Source: Roseomonas nitratireducens (GTDB lineage Bacteria; Pseudomonadota; Alphaproteobacteria; Acetobacterales; Acetobacteraceae). Taken from it: DNA of 64,000 bases. Shown here piece by piece: positions 38,808 through 47,712 of this stretch. Below the pieces are notes generated by a model. It searched no databases, had not been told where the DNA came from, and worked only from the letters and a program-made list of their open reading frames with translations. The DNA lies in the NCBI RefSeq assembly GCF_017813355.1, contig NZ_JAGIYZ010000001.1, forward strand, positions 434,001 to 498,000. Direction: 5' to 3'. The position numbers and the translations under genes are program-made. The stretch's first letter is position 1. The number at the start of each line of letters is the position of its first letter.

Positions 38808-39259
38808 GATGCATTCCCTGGCAATGAATTCCTCTCGTAACGATCGCACAAAACTGTGAAGCCGATCTTTCCGGCCGGAATTTTCGGTCAGAGCGGCTGG
38901 CGTGGCGCCTCCGATCGGCAGGCGCCGGGGCATGGCTCCGGGTTGCCGGATGGGCCGGAGACCGGTGCCCGGATGGCGGGGCCGCGGGCCTGTCCGTCTG
39001 CGCCGTGTCGGTCGCGGGGGCGACGGCCGGGCACGCGGCGCCTGGCGCGGCGCGGGCACGACCAAGCGCGACGCGCCGCGGGTCCAGTCGCGTCGCGCGG
39101 ATGGCGCGTGGGTCATGTCGCGCCTATGGCGCGCGGGTCATGTATCGCCTATGGCGCGCGGGTCATGTATCGCCTATGGCGCGCGGGTCATGTATCGCCT
39201 AGAGCGCGCGGGTCGCCCGCGCGGCGGGCGCTAAGGCGGGGATGGGCCGGCGCTGGGCC
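38808..39259. other. 452-base gene-free region with tandem repeats
   Basis: This gap separates the chemoreceptor from argF, both on the minus strand. It holds the 25-base tandem repeat at 39100-39220 and otherwise G+C-rich sequence with no supported gene. Open frames here are short, have no ribosome-binding sites and lack family features. The promoter of the chemoreceptor should lie in 38808-38900, where the local A+T is higher (AAAACTGTGAAG near 38850). Confidence 0.6.
39100..39220. repeat. 25-bp tandem repeat, about 4.8 copies
   Basis: The unit contains TATGGCGCGCGGGTCATGT followed by ATCGCC. Copies at 39125, 39150 and 39175 are identical; the copy at 39100 has two or three changes and the one at 39200 decays after about 15 bases. 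Twenty-five is not a multiple of three, so it is not a coding repeat. It has no spacers, so it is not a CRISPR. Confidence 0.95.
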
Positions 39260-40201
39260 TCAGCCCAGGCCGAGCGCCCAGAGCAGCACGCCCTTCTGCG
39301 CGTGCAGCCGGTTCTCCGCCTCGTCGAACACCACGCTCTGCGGGCCGTCCATCACCTCGTCCGTGATCTCCTCCCCGCGATGGGCGGGCAGGCAGTGCAT
39401 CACGATCGCATCCGGCGCGGCGTGCTTCAGCAGCGCGGCGTTCAGCTGGTAGGGTGCAAGCAGGTTGTGCCGCTGCGGCGCGCGGCCTTCCTTCTCGTCC
39501 GACATCGAGACCCAGGTGTCGGTGACGACGCAGCGCGCGCCGGCCACCGCCGCGCGCGGGTCGTTGGTCAGCTCGATCGCCGCGCCTTCGCGCCGCGCCC
39601 AGTCGAGCAGCGCGGCCGGCGGGGCGAGTTCGGGTGGCGTCGCGATGCGCAGCGTGAAGCCGAAGCGCGCCGCGGCCTGGATGAAGGATTGCGCGACATT
39701 GTTGCCGTCCCCCGTCCAGGCGACGACCTGCCCGGCGATCGGGCCGCGATGCTCCTCGAAGGTCATCACGTCGGCCATGATCTGGCAGGGGTGGGAGATG
39801 TCGGTCAGGCCGTTGATCACCGGCACCGTCGCGTGTTCCGCCAGCTCGCGGATCTTCCGCACGTCGTCCGTGCGCAGCATGATCGCGTCGACGTAGCGCG
39901 ACAGCACGCGCGCGGTGTCCGCCGGCGTCTCGCCGCGCCCCATCTGCATGTCGCGGGAGGTCAGCACCACGGCGTCGCCGCCCAGCTGGCGGATGCCGAC
40001 CTCGAAGGACACGCGCGTGCGCGTGGACGGCTTCTCGAACAGCAGCGCGATGTTCTTGCCGGCGAGGGGGCGGTTCGTCACCTCCCCGCGCTTGGCCTTC
40101 GCCGCCAGGTCGAGCATGCGCCGCAGCGCCGTCGCCTCGATGTCCATGATCTCGAGGAAATGGCAGGGGGCGCCAGGCCCCCCGCCGATCGTCTTGAGCA
40201 T
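39260..40201 (-). CDS. argF: Ornithine carbamoyltransferase
   Basis: The 313-residue enzyme makes citrulline from ornithine and carbamoyl phosphate. The carbamoyl-phosphate motif [12 protein letters not shown] lies near 54-65, HPCQIMAD near 131 and the ornithine-loop motif [11 protein letters not shown] near 266. I chose ATG 40201, six bases from the argD stop, because the longer frame back to 40720 runs through argD out of frame. It forms an operon with argD. Confidence 0.96.
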   Translation of the reverse strand: MLKTIGGGPGAPCHFLEIMDIEATALRRMLDLAAKAKRGEVTNRPLAGKNIALLFEKPSTRTRVSFEVGIRQLGGDAVVLTSRDMQMGRGETPADTARVLSRYVDAIMLRTDDVRKIRELAEHATVPVINGLTDISHPCQIMADVMTFEEHRGPIAGQVVAWTGDGNNVAQSFIQAAARFGFTLRIATPPELAPPAALLDWARREGAAIELTNDPRAAVAGARCVVTDTWVSMSDEKEGRAPQRHNLLAPYQLNAALLKHAAPDAIVMHCLPAHRGEEITDEVMDGPQSVVFDEAENRLHAQKGVLLWALGLG

Positions 40202-40206
40202 CGCGC

Positions 40207-41409
40207 TCACTTCGCCGCCACCTGCGCCCCCGATGGCGTCATGCGGCGGCAGGCGCGGTCGAGAAGTGCTACCGCCTCGTCCGCCTCGGCTTCCGTGATG
40301 ATCAGCGGGGGGGCGAGGCGGAGCACGTTCATGCCCGCCGCGACGGTCAGCAGGCCCTCGGCCACCGCCGCGCCCTGCATCTCCCCGTTGTTCACCTCCG
40401 GACGCAGCTTGATGCCGAGCAACAGGCCGGCGCCGCGCACTTCCTCGATCACCGCCGGATGCTTCGCGGCGAGGTCGAGCAGGGCGCGCCACAGGTGCCG
40501 CGCGACGCGATCGACCCCGTCGAGGAAGCCCGGCGCCATCACGACGTCCATGACCGCGAGCCCCGCCGCGCAGGCGAGCGGATTGCCGCCATAGGTCGTC
40601 CCGTGCGTGCCGGGCTTGAGGTGCTTGGCCACCTTCTCCTTCGCCAGGATCGCGCCGAGCGGGAAGCCGCCGCCGATGCCCTTCGCGCTGGACATGACGT
40701 CGGGCTCGATCCCCGCCCACTGGTGCGCCCAGAGCTTGCCCGAGCGCCCCATGCCGGTCTGCACCTCATCCAGCGCGAGCAGCAGGCCGAACTCGTCGCA
40801 GACCTGGCGCAGCTCGCGCAGGAAGCGGATCGGCGCGGGCCGCACGCCGCCCTCGCCCTGGATCGGCTCGATCATGATGCCCGCGGTCTGCGGCGTGATG
40901 GCGCTGCGGACCGCGTTCATGTTGTCGAAGGGCACATGGGTGAAGCCCTCGACCGGCGGGCCAAAGCCGGCCAGGTACTTCTCGTTGCCGGTCGCGGCGA
41001 GCATCGCGAGCGTGCGGCCGTGGAAGGCGCCGTCGAAGCAGATCATCCCGAAGCGCTCGGGATGGCCGTTCTCGGCGTGGTACTTCCGCACCGCCTTCAC
41101 CATGCCCTCATTCGCCTCGGCGCCCGAGTTGCAGAAGAAGACGCTGTCCGCGAAGGACGCGGCGACATGGCGGGCGGCGAGCTCCTCGGCCTGGGGCACG
41201 CGATACAGGTTCGAGACGTGCATCACCCGCGCGGCCTGCTCGGCGATCGCCTTCACCAGGTGCGGGTGGCCGTGGCCGAGCGAGGAGGTCGCGATGCCGG
41301 CGCCGAAGTCGAGGAAACGTCGCCCGTCGACCGTCCACAGGCGCGCGCCCTCGCCCTTCTCGAAGGCGAGCTCGGCACGGTTGTAGGTCGGCATCAGGGC
41401 GGGAATCAC
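40207..41409 (-). CDS. argD: Acetylornithine aminotransferase
   Basis: The 400-residue class III PLP aminotransferase has [15 protein letters not shown] near 100, [14 protein letters not shown] near 220 with the cofactor Asp, and the Schiff-base Lys in [14 protein letters not shown] near 247. It forms N-acetylornithine, the substrate of ArgJ at 20161, and may also act on succinyldiaminopimelate. argF follows six bases downstream. A repeat hairpin element lies upstream at 41512. Confidence 0.95.
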   Translation of the reverse strand: MIPALMPTYNRAELAFEKGEGARLWTVDGRRFLDFGAGIATSSLGHGHPHLVKAIAEQAARVMHVSNLYRVPQAEELAARHVAASFADSVFFCNSGAEANEGMVKAVRKYHAENGHPERFGMICFDGAFHGRTLAMLAATGNEKYLAGFGPPVEGFTHVPFDNMNAVRSAITPQTAGIMIEPIQGEGGVRPAPIRFLRELRQVCDEFGLLLALDEVQTGMGRSGKLWAHQWAGIEPDVMSSAKGIGGGFPLGAILAKEKVAKHLKPGTHGTTYGGNPLACAAGLAVMDVVMAPGFLDGVDRVARHLWRALLDLAAKHPAVIEEVRGAGLLLGIKLRPEVNNGEMQGAAVAEGLLTVAAGMNVLRLAPPLIITEAEADEAVALLDRACRRMTPSGAQVAAK

Positions 41410-41511
41410 GGAATGCGCTCTCCGTCTTTCCCCGGGCGGGCGCGCGCGACAGCCGCGGCGCTGGCGCGGGGAAACGCGAAGATTAACCGCAAGACGGCCG
41501 CTGGTGGAAGG

Positions 41512-41570
41512 CCGAGGGGGCGCCGCCCCCTCGGGCTCCCCCGCCAGAGGCCGAAAGGCCTCTGGACACC
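41512..41570 (+). repeat. Two-hairpin intergenic repeat, copy A
   Basis: Hairpin 1 is CCGAGGGGGC-GCC-GCCCCCTCGG. A C-rich linker (GCTCCCCCG) follows, then hairpin 2 CCAGAGGCC-GAAA-GGCCTCTGG with a GAAA tetraloop. The same layout occurs at 59589-59650 and 59741-59800 with altered but still paired stems. It sits between divergent argD and nasT. Confidence 0.85.
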
Positions 41571-41690
41571 GTCACCTTGCGGCGCGCGGGCCGGGGCGCG
41601 GAACATCCGGCTTCCTTCGCGGCGCCCGCCGGGACATTGTGGGGGCGGGAGCGACTTCAGCGCGCGGCGACCGTCCGGACCGGAGGCGCC

Positions 41691-42251
41691 TTGCGGGTAT
41701 TGCTGATCGATGGGGAGGCCGAGCGGGCCGCCGCCGTGGCGGCCGGGCTGGAAGCGGCCGGCTGCCGCGTGGTCGCGGTCGCCCCCGACGCCGGGGACCT
41801 GATCGCGCGGGTGCGGGAGGCCCAGGCCGACGTCATCGTCTGCGACATCGACGACCCCGGGCGCGATGCGCTCGAGAGCATGCGCGCCCTGCATCGCGAC
41901 GAACCCCGGCCGGTCGTGGTCTTCGCCGCCCGCGGGGAACCCGAGCAGATCGAGGCGGCGATCGAGGCGGGCGTCGCCGCCTATGTCGTCGAAGGGCTTT
42001 CCCCCACCCGCGTCCGGCCGGTGATCGAAGTGGCGATCCGCCGCTTCCGCGCCCACCAGGCGCTGCGGGCGCGACTCGAGGAAGCGCAGGCGACACTGGC
42101 CGACCGCGTGGTGATCGAGCGGGCGAAGGGCGTGCTGATGCAGCGCCGGCGCCTGTCGGAGGAGGACGCCTATCGCCTGCTGCGGCGCTGGGCGATGGAT
42201 CGCGGGGAGAGGCTGGCGCAGGTGGCGCAGCGGTTTTTGCGCGATATATAA
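41691..42251 (+). CDS. nasT: NasT-like ANTAR response regulator (antiterminator)
   Basis: The 186-residue protein has a receiver-like domain (about 1-120; VLLIDGEAERAAAV, VCDIDDPGRDALE) and a C-terminal ANTAR RNA-binding domain (about 125-186; VVIERAKGVLMQRRRLSEEDAY, LLRRWAMDRG). NasT binds hairpins in leader RNA of nitrate-assimilation operons to prevent termination, and is held inactive by NasS without nitrate. The TTG at 41691 is chosen for the CGGAGG just upstream; the frame extending to 41577 includes repeat DNA. It heads the nitrate cluster. Confidence 0.85.
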   Translation: MRVLLIDGEAERAAAVAAGLEAAGCRVVAVAPDAGDLIARVREAQADVIVCDIDDPGRDALESMRALHRDEPRPVVVFAARGEPEQIEAAIEAGVAAYVVEGLSPTRVRPVIEVAIRRFRAHQALRARLEEAQATLADRVVIERAKGVLMQRRRLSEEDAYRLLRRWAMDRGERLAQVAQRFLRDI

Positions 42252-42252
42252 T
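42247..42252 (+). promoter_or_regulatory. Consensus -10 element at the end of nasT
   Basis: A perfect TATAAT occurs over the nasT stop codon in an unusually A+T-rich patch (GATATATAATCATAATGA). No good -35 is found 16-18 bases upstream, so an activator or alternative arrangement would be needed. It could drive the nasS-nrtA operon and its leader. Confidence 0.4.
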
Positions 42253-42298
42253 CATAATGAACGCTTATTGATCGATTTCGGTCGCAAAGTCGAAGAAT

Positions 42299-42322
42299 CG
42301 CCCAATCAGCGGGCGGCTTTTT
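42299..42322 (+). terminator. Intrinsic terminator in the nasT-nasS leader
   Basis: CGCCC (42299-42303) pairs with GGGCG (42311-42315) and is followed by GCTTTTT. It lies about 50 bases past the candidate -10 and 165 bases before nasS. It may end the nasT message or be the leader terminator that NasT overrides; the paired ANTAR hairpins could not be identified with confidence. Confidence 0.6.
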
Positions 42323-42485
42323 GCTTCCCCTCCGCCGGCGCCCTGTGCTTTTTCCGTTGCGCCGCAGCATCGCGGCAGGTGCCCGCCGCAACGAGGTGGC
42401 GGGCCTCCTGAGCCCTTCCATGCGTCACCCGTGGGCCAATGGCGGTCCGCGATCGAGGCGATCATCGCCTCCGGACCGCCGCGAC

Positions 42486-43559
42486 ATGGATGCTCCGCCC
42501 CTGCGCATCGGCTATGTCCCGCTGACCGACGCGGCCCCGCTCGTCGTCGCGGACGCGCTGGGCTTCTTCGCGGCGGCCGGGCTGCGCGTCGTGCTCTCCC
42601 CCGAAAGGGCCTGGGCGACGCTGCGGGACAAGCTGGCCTTCGGCGTGCTGGATGCCGCGCATCTGCTCGGGCCGATGGCGGTGGCGCTCGCGGTCGGCGC
42701 TGGCGGGCTGAAGCGGCGGCTCGACGTCACGCTGCGGCTCGGGCGGAACGGCAATTGCCTGGTGCTGTCGCATGCGCTCGCCGACGCGGCCGGCGCCGTC
42801 GCGCCGCCGCTGCCGGCCGCCGCCTTCGCCGCCGCCCTGCATGCGCGGGCCGAGGAAGGCCTGCCGCCGCCCACGCTCGGCGTGGTGTTCCCGCATTCCT
42901 CGCACAACTACCTGCTGCGCGAATGGCTCGCCTCGGGCGGGCTCGACCCGGACCACGACGCCCGGCTGGTCGTCGTGCCGCCGCCGCAGATGGCCCGTGC
43001 GCTGGCCGAGGGCGCGATCGAGGGCTTCTGCGCCGGCGAGCCCTGGGGCAGCCACGCGGTCGCGCTCGGCGCCGGGCGCTACGCGCTGTCCACCGGCGAC
43101 ATCTGGCCCGACCATCCGGAGAAGGTGCTCGCCTTCGCCGAAGGCTTCGCGCTTCGCGCGACGGACCAGGTCGTCGCCGCGACCGCCGCGGTGATCGAGG
43201 CACAGCGCTGGCTCGACGATCCCGCGAACCGCCCGGCCGCCGCCGCGCTGCTGGCCGAGCGCGTCTTTCCCGGCATGCCGCACGCCACGGTCGCGGCGGC
43301 GCTCGAAGGCTGCGTCGCCGCGCCGCCGGGCGGGCTGCCCGCCCGGCTCGCCGCGCCGCTCGGCTTCGATCCCGACCACCCGCCATCGCCGGCCACCGCC
43401 GAGCGCTGGTTCGCCGCCATGCGCCGCTGGGGCCACCTGCCCGCCGGCGCGGCGGAGGATGCCGCCCGCGGCCCCTGGCGCCCCGACCTCTGGCAACGCG
43501 CCGCCGCGCGCCTTGCCCCTTCCGCATCCACCCCGATCCCGCAGGAGCCCGCCGCATGA
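42486..43559 (+). CDS. nasS: NasS-like cytoplasmic nitrate sensor
   Basis: The 357-residue protein is an NrtA homologue without a signal peptide (MDAPPLRIGYVPLTDAAPLV at the very start). Nitrate-binding-family motifs are FAAAGLRVVLSPERAWATLRD, GVLDAAHLLGPM and GVVFPHSSHNYLLREWL. Cytoplasmic location and position next to nasT identify it as NasS, which releases NasT when nitrate binds. It could otherwise be a degenerate binding protein, but the fold is complete. The stop overlaps nrtA. Confidence 0.8.
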   Translation: MDAPPLRIGYVPLTDAAPLVVADALGFFAAAGLRVVLSPERAWATLRDKLAFGVLDAAHLLGPMAVALAVGAGGLKRRLDVTLRLGRNGNCLVLSHALADAAGAVAPPLPAAAFAAALHARAEEGLPPPTLGVVFPHSSHNYLLREWLASGGLDPDHDARLVVVPPPQMARALAEGAIEGFCAGEPWGSHAVALGAGRYALSTGDIWPDHPEKVLAFAEGFALRATDQVVAATAAVIEAQRWLDDPANRPAAAALLAERVFPGMPHATVAAALEGCVAAPPGGLPARLAAPLGFDPDHPPSPATAERWFAAMRRWGHLPAGAAEDAARGPWRPDLWQRAAARLAPSASTPIPQEPAA

Positions 43560-44830
43560 CGAGCATCCCGACCACCCGCCGCAGCGCCATCGCCGCCACC
43601 GCGGCGCTTCTCGCCGCCGCCCGCGCCGCCACGCCGCGCGGCGCCTTCGCGCAGGGGGCGACGACGCCGGAGGTCCGCAAGGCGACCCTCGGCTTCATCG
43701 CGCTGACCGACAGCGCGCCGCTGATCATCGCCAAGGAGAAGGGCTTCTTCGCCAAGCACGGCATGCCGGAGGTCGAGGTGGCGCGCCAGGCGAGCTGGGG
43801 TGCGACGCGCGACAACCTCGTGCTCGGCGGCGGGCGCGGCGGCATCGACGGCGCGCACCTGCTGACGCCCATGGCCTACCACATCCACATGGGCCGCATC
43901 GTGCAGAACAGCCAGCCGGTGCCGATGGCGCTGCTCGCGCGGCTCAACACCAACGGCCAGGCGATCAGCGTCGCGGAAAAGCACAAGCCCCTCGGCGCCC
44001 GGCTCGATGCGTCGCCGCTCAAGCGCGCGCTGAACAGCGACAGCAAGGTCGCCATGACCTTCCGCGGCGGCACGCACGACATGTTCATCCGCTACTGGCT
44101 CGCCGCCGGCGGCATCGACCCGGAGCGCGACGTCTCCACCATCGTCGTCCCGCCGCCGCAGATGGTCGCCAACATGCGCGTCGGCACGATGGACGCCTTC
44201 TGCGTGGGCGAACCCTGGAACGCGCAGCTGGTGAACCAGCGGCTCGGCTACACCGCGCTCGTCACCGGCGAGTTCTGGAAGGACCATCCGGAGAAGTGCT
44301 TCGCCATGCGCGGCGACTTCGTGCAGCAGAACCCGCGCGCGACGGAAGCCATGACGGCCGCCGTGATCGAGGCCGCGCGCTGGTGCGACACGCCGGCCAA
44401 CAAGCAGGAGATGTGCGAGATCCTCGGCCGCCGCGCCTGGTTCAACGTGCCGGTCAACGACATCATCGGCCGCATGCGCGGCGAGGTGGACTACGGCGAC
44501 GGCCGCCGCGCCACGAACCTCGACATCACCATGAAGTTCTGGCGCGACCATGCCTCCTACCCCTTCCGGTCGCACGATTTGTGGTTCCTCACCGAGAACA
44601 TCCGCTGGGGCATCCTGCCGGAGGGTCTCGACACCGCGCCGCTGCTGCGGGAGGTGAACCGGGAGGACATCTGGCGCGCCGCCGCCGCGCGCGCCGGCGT
44701 GCCGAACGCCGAGACGCCCACCGGCACGTCGCGCGGGCGGGAGACCTTCTTCGACGGCAAGGTCTTCGACCCGGAGAACCCGCGCGCCTATCTCGACAGC
44801 CTCGCGATCAAGAAGCTGAGCGCGGCGTGA
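43556..44830 (+). CDS. nrtA: Nitrate-binding protein NrtA
   Basis: The 424-residue periplasmic receptor has a Tat-like signal (TTRRSAIAATAALLAAARA) and the CmpA/NrtA fold: ATLGFIALTDSAPLIIAKEKGFF near 43 in parts, ASWGATRDNLVLGGGRGGIDGAHLLTPM in parts near 80, and GTHDMFIRYWLAAGGIDP near 170. It hands nitrate, or nitrite, to the NrtB permease. It shares ancestry with nasS immediately upstream, so the pair probably arose by duplication with loss of the signal in NasS. Confidence 0.9.
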   Translation: MTSIPTTRRSAIAATAALLAAARAATPRGAFAQGATTPEVRKATLGFIALTDSAPLIIAKEKGFFAKHGMPEVEVARQASWGATRDNLVLGGGRGGIDGAHLLTPMAYHIHMGRIVQNSQPVPMALLARLNTNGQAISVAEKHKPLGARLDASPLKRALNSDSKVAMTFRGGTHDMFIRYWLAAGGIDPERDVSTIVVPPPQMVANMRVGTMDAFCVGEPWNAQLVNQRLGYTALVTGEFWKDHPEKCFAMRGDFVQQNPRATEAMTAAVIEAARWCDTPANKQEMCEILGRRAWFNVPVNDIIGRMRGEVDYGDGRRATNLDITMKFWRDHASYPFRSHDLWFLTENIRWGILPEGLDTAPLLREVNREDIWRAAAARAGVPNAETPTGTSRGRETFFDGKVFDPENPRAYLDSLAIKKLSAA

Positions 44831-44834
44831 TCCG

Positions 44835-45713
44835 ATGAACGCGCTCTCCCCCCCGCCCGCGCCCGCCGCGCTGGCCGCTTCCGCGCCCGCCGCGCCGCGC
44901 GCGCCGACGCTGACGGAAAGGCTGCGCCCGCGCGTCCGGCATGTGCTGGCCGTCATGCTGCCGCCGCTGATGCTGCTCGGCTTCCTGCTCGCGCTGTGGG
45001 AATGGGCGGCGGGCGGGCCGGCGGCGTCGCTGCCGCCGCCCTCGCGCGTCTGGTCCGACGCGAAGGAGCTGATCCTCAACCCCTTCTACGACCGGGGCGG
45101 GCTCGACAAGGGGCTGGGCCTGCACCTGATGGCGAGCCTGCAGCGCGTCGCGGTGGGCTTCCTGCTCTCGGCCGTCATCGGCGTCGCGCTGGGGATGCTG
45201 GTCGGTTCCTCCCGCTTCGCGATGCGCGCGCTCGACCCGTTGTTCCAGGTGCTGCGCACGGTGCCGCCGCTCGCTTGGCTGCCGCTGTCCCTCGCCGCGT
45301 TCCGGGAGGCGCAGCCCTCGGCGATCTTCGTCATCTTCATCACCGCGGTCTGGCCCATCATCATCAACACCGCCGTCGGCGTGCGGAACGTGCCGGCCGA
45401 CTACCGCAACGTCGCGCGCGTCATCCGCCTTTCGCCCTTCGACTGGTTCCTGCGCATCGTGGTCCCCGCCGCCGCGCCCTACATCTTCACCGGGCTGCGC
45501 ATCGGCGTGGGGCTGTCCTGGCTCGCGATCATCGCCGCCGAGATGCTGATCGGCGGCGTGGGCATCGGCTTCTTCGTCTGGGATGCGTGGAACTCCTCCA
45601 ACCTCTCCGACATCATCGTGGCGCTGGTCTATATCGGCCTCGTGGGCTTCGCCCTCGACCGTGTGATGGCGCTGGTCGGCCGCGCCGTGACGCGCGGCAC
45701 CACCGAGCAGTGA
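44835..45713 (+). CDS. nrtB: Nitrate ABC transporter permease NrtB
   Basis: The 292-residue permease has about six membrane helices and the ABC importer loop EAA-like motif EMLIGGVGIGFFVWDAWNSS near 236. LQRVAVGFLLSAVIGVALGM lies near 99 and LDPLFQVLRTVPPLAWLPLS near 134. It forms the inner-membrane channel for nitrate with NrtA and NrtD. The start is four bases after nrtA, with a Pro/Ala-rich cytoplasmic N-terminus. Confidence 0.93.
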   Translation: MNALSPPPAPAALAASAPAAPRAPTLTERLRPRVRHVLAVMLPPLMLLGFLLALWEWAAGGPAASLPPPSRVWSDAKELILNPFYDRGGLDKGLGLHLMASLQRVAVGFLLSAVIGVALGMLVGSSRFAMRALDPLFQVLRTVPPLAWLPLSLAAFREAQPSAIFVIFITAVWPIIINTAVGVRNVPADYRNVARVIRLSPFDWFLRIVVPAAAPYIFTGLRIGVGLSWLAIIAAEMLIGGVGIGFFVWDAWNSSNLSDIIVALVYIGLVGFALDRVMALVGRAVTRGTTEQ

Positions 45714-45724
45714 GGGCCGCCGCC

Positions 45725-46516
45725 ATGGAACGCGCCTTTCTCGAGATCAGTCGCGTCGTCGTCCGCTTCAATCCCGGCGCGCCGCCGGTGCTGAACGGCA
45801 TCGACCTGAGGGTGAAGCAGGGGGACTACGTCGCCGTCATCGGCCATTCGGGCTGCGGCAAGTCCACCCTGCTCAACGTCGTCGCCGGGCTGCTGCCCGC
45901 GACGCTGGGCGGCGTGGTGCTGGAAGGGACCGAGGTGACCGAGCCTGGCCCCGACCGTGCCGTGGTGTTCCAGAACCATTCCCTGCTGCCCTGGCTGACC
46001 GTCTACGAGAATGTCCGCCTCGCGGTCGACCGCACCGTCGGCCGGTCCATGTCGCGCGCCGAGCGCGACGCCTGGACGCGGGAGAACCTGGCGCTGGTGC
46101 GCATGGCCGACCACGCGCAGAAGCGCCCGCACGAGATCTCGGGCGGGATGAAGCAGCGCGTCGGCATCGCCCGCGCGCTGGCGATGCGCCCCAAGGTGCT
46201 GCTGCTGGACGAGCCCTTCGGCGCGCTGGACGCGCTGACGCGCGCCCATCTGCAGGACCAGGTGATGGACATCCACGCCCGGCTGGGGACAACCGTCATG
46301 ATGATCACGCACGACGTGGACGAGGCGGTGCTGCTGTCCGACCGCATCGTGATGATGACGAACGGCCCGAACGCGACGATCGGGGAGGTGCTGGAGGTGG
46401 ATCTGCCACGCCCGCGCGACCGGCTCGCGCTCGCCTCCGATCCGCGCTTCCTCGCCGCGCGCGAATCGGTGCTGCGCTTCCTGCACGAACGCCACGCCCT
46501 GCCGGCCGTCGCCTGA
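45725..46516 (+). CDS. nrtD: Nitrate ABC transporter ATPase NrtD
   Basis: The 263-residue ATPase has Walker A GHSGCGKS near 41, Q-loop VVFQNHSLLPWLTV near 80, signature EISGGMKQRVGIARAL near 138, Walker B VLLLDEPFGALDALTR near 157 and switch MITHDVDEAVLLSDRI near 192. It resembles NrtD rather than NrtC, as it lacks the C-terminal NrtA-like regulatory domain. Control by substrate must therefore be at transcription, through NasST. Confidence 0.93.
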   Translation: MERAFLEISRVVVRFNPGAPPVLNGIDLRVKQGDYVAVIGHSGCGKSTLLNVVAGLLPATLGGVVLEGTEVTEPGPDRAVVFQNHSLLPWLTVYENVRLAVDRTVGRSMSRAERDAWTRENLALVRMADHAQKRPHEISGGMKQRVGIARALAMRPKVLLLDEPFGALDALTRAHLQDQVMDIHARLGTTVMMITHDVDEAVLLSDRIVMMTNGPNATIGEVLEVDLPRPRDRLALASDPRFLAARESVLRFLHERHALPAVA

Positions 46517-46518
46517 CC

Positions 46519-47712
46519 ATGCGCGTGCTGGTGATCGGCGCGGGGCCGGCGGGGACGCGCTGCGCGGAGCGTCTGGCCGGGCGCGGCGCCCGGGTCGCGC
46601 TGGCGGGCGCGGAGCCCGCGCTGCCCTACGACCGCATCGCGCTTGGCCGGCTGCTGGCGGGCGACGCGGAGGTGCCGGCGCTGATCACGCATGACGCGGC
46701 GCGGTTGCGCGGCCTGGGCATCCGCTACCTGCCGGCGACGCGCGTCGCAGCACTCGACCGCGCGGCGGGCACGGCGCGGACGGCGCGGGGCGAGGCGCTG
46801 GACTGGGACCGCGTGGTGCTCGCCACGGGCTCCGATGCCGTGCGCCTGCCGCTGCCGGGGGCGGCGCTGCCGGGCGTGTTCCTCTATCGCAGCATGGCCG
46901 ATGTGCAGGCGATCCGCCGCGCGGCGGCGGGCGGGGCGCGGGCGGTGGTGATCGGCGGCGGGCTGCTCGGGCTCGAAGCCGCGGCCGCGCTGTCGGTCGC
47001 CGGCGCGCGCGTGACGGTGGTCCATGCGCTGGGCTGGCCGATGGAACGCCAGCTGGACCCGGCGGCGGGCGCGCTGCTGGCGCGCCAGCTGGGCGCGACG
47101 CGGCGGCTGCGCTTCGTCATGCCCGCGGTGACCGAGGCGATCGAAGGCGACGGGCGCGTCGAGGCGCTGCGCCTGGCCGACGGCACGCGCATCGCGTGCA
47201 GCCTGGTCGTCATGGCCGTCGGCATCCGCCCGTCCGTCGCGCTGGCGCGGGAAAGCGGGCTCGAGGTGAAGCGCGGCATCGTCGTGGACGACGCGATGCG
47301 CAGCAGCGACCCGCGCATCCTGGCCATCGGCGAATGCGCCGAGCATCGCGGCCAGGTCTGCGGGCTGGTCGCGCCCGCGCTCGCCATGGCCGAAGCGGCG
47401 GCGATGACGCTGGCCGGCGAATCCGTCGCCTACGCCCCGCGGCCGGATGCGGCTGCGCTGAAGGTTTCCGGCATCGCGGTGTGGTCGGCGGGGGAGGTGG
47501 CACCCGCCGATGCGGAAGCCGTGACGCTGTCGGACGAGGAAGCGGGCGTCTATCGCCGGCTCTGGCTGCGCGGCGGGCGGCTGGTGGGCGCGGTGCTGTA
47601 CGGCGACACCGCCGATGCGGGCTTCTACCTCGACCTGATCACCGGCGGGCGGCCGGTGGCACCCTTCCGTGCGCGCCTGGCCTTCGGCGCCGCCCATGCG
47701 GAGGCCGCGTGA
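46519..47712 (+). CDS. FAD/NAD(P)H oxidoreductase of nitrate/nitrite reduction (NirB-N/NasB-like)
   Basis: The 397-residue flavoprotein starts with the FAD-binding VLVIGAGPAGTRCAERL, has the NAD(P)-binding VVIGGGLLGLEAAAAL near 140, and the second FAD motif RILAIGECAEH near 265. This matches the N-terminal part of NirB or NasB, without their Fe-S and siroheme domains, which are encoded separately here. It probably passes electrons from NAD(P)H to the nitrate or nitrite reductase. The neighbouring CysJ-like protein could share that job. Confidence 0.8.
   Translation: MRVLVIGAGPAGTRCAERLAGRGARVALAGAEPALPYDRIALGRLLAGDAEVPALITHDAARLRGLGIRYLPATRVAALDRAAGTARTARGEALDWDRVVLATGSDAVRLPLPGAALPGVFLYRSMADVQAIRRAAAGGARAVVIGGGLLGLEAAAALSVAGARVTVVHALGWPMERQLDPAAGALLARQLGATRRLRFVMPAVTEAIEGDGRVEALRLADGTRIACSLVVMAVGIRPSVALARESGLEVKRGIVVDDAMRSSDPRILAIGECAEHRGQVCGLVAPALAMAEAAAMTLAGESVAYAPRPDAAALKVSGIAVWSAGEVAPADAEAVTLSDEEAGVYRRLWLRGGRLVGAVLYGDTADAGFYLDLITGGRPVAPFRARLAFGAAHAEAA

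Noticed and set aside
39100-39220. Possible CRISPR array
   Set aside because: The 25-base units are directly adjacent with no spacers, and there are no cas genes in the window.
42200-42240. Sigma-54 promoter upstream of nasS
   Set aside because: TGGC and TTGC elements are present but the spacing between the GG and GC pairs is 13 rather than 10 bases. The better-spaced alternative lacks the TT of the -12 element.
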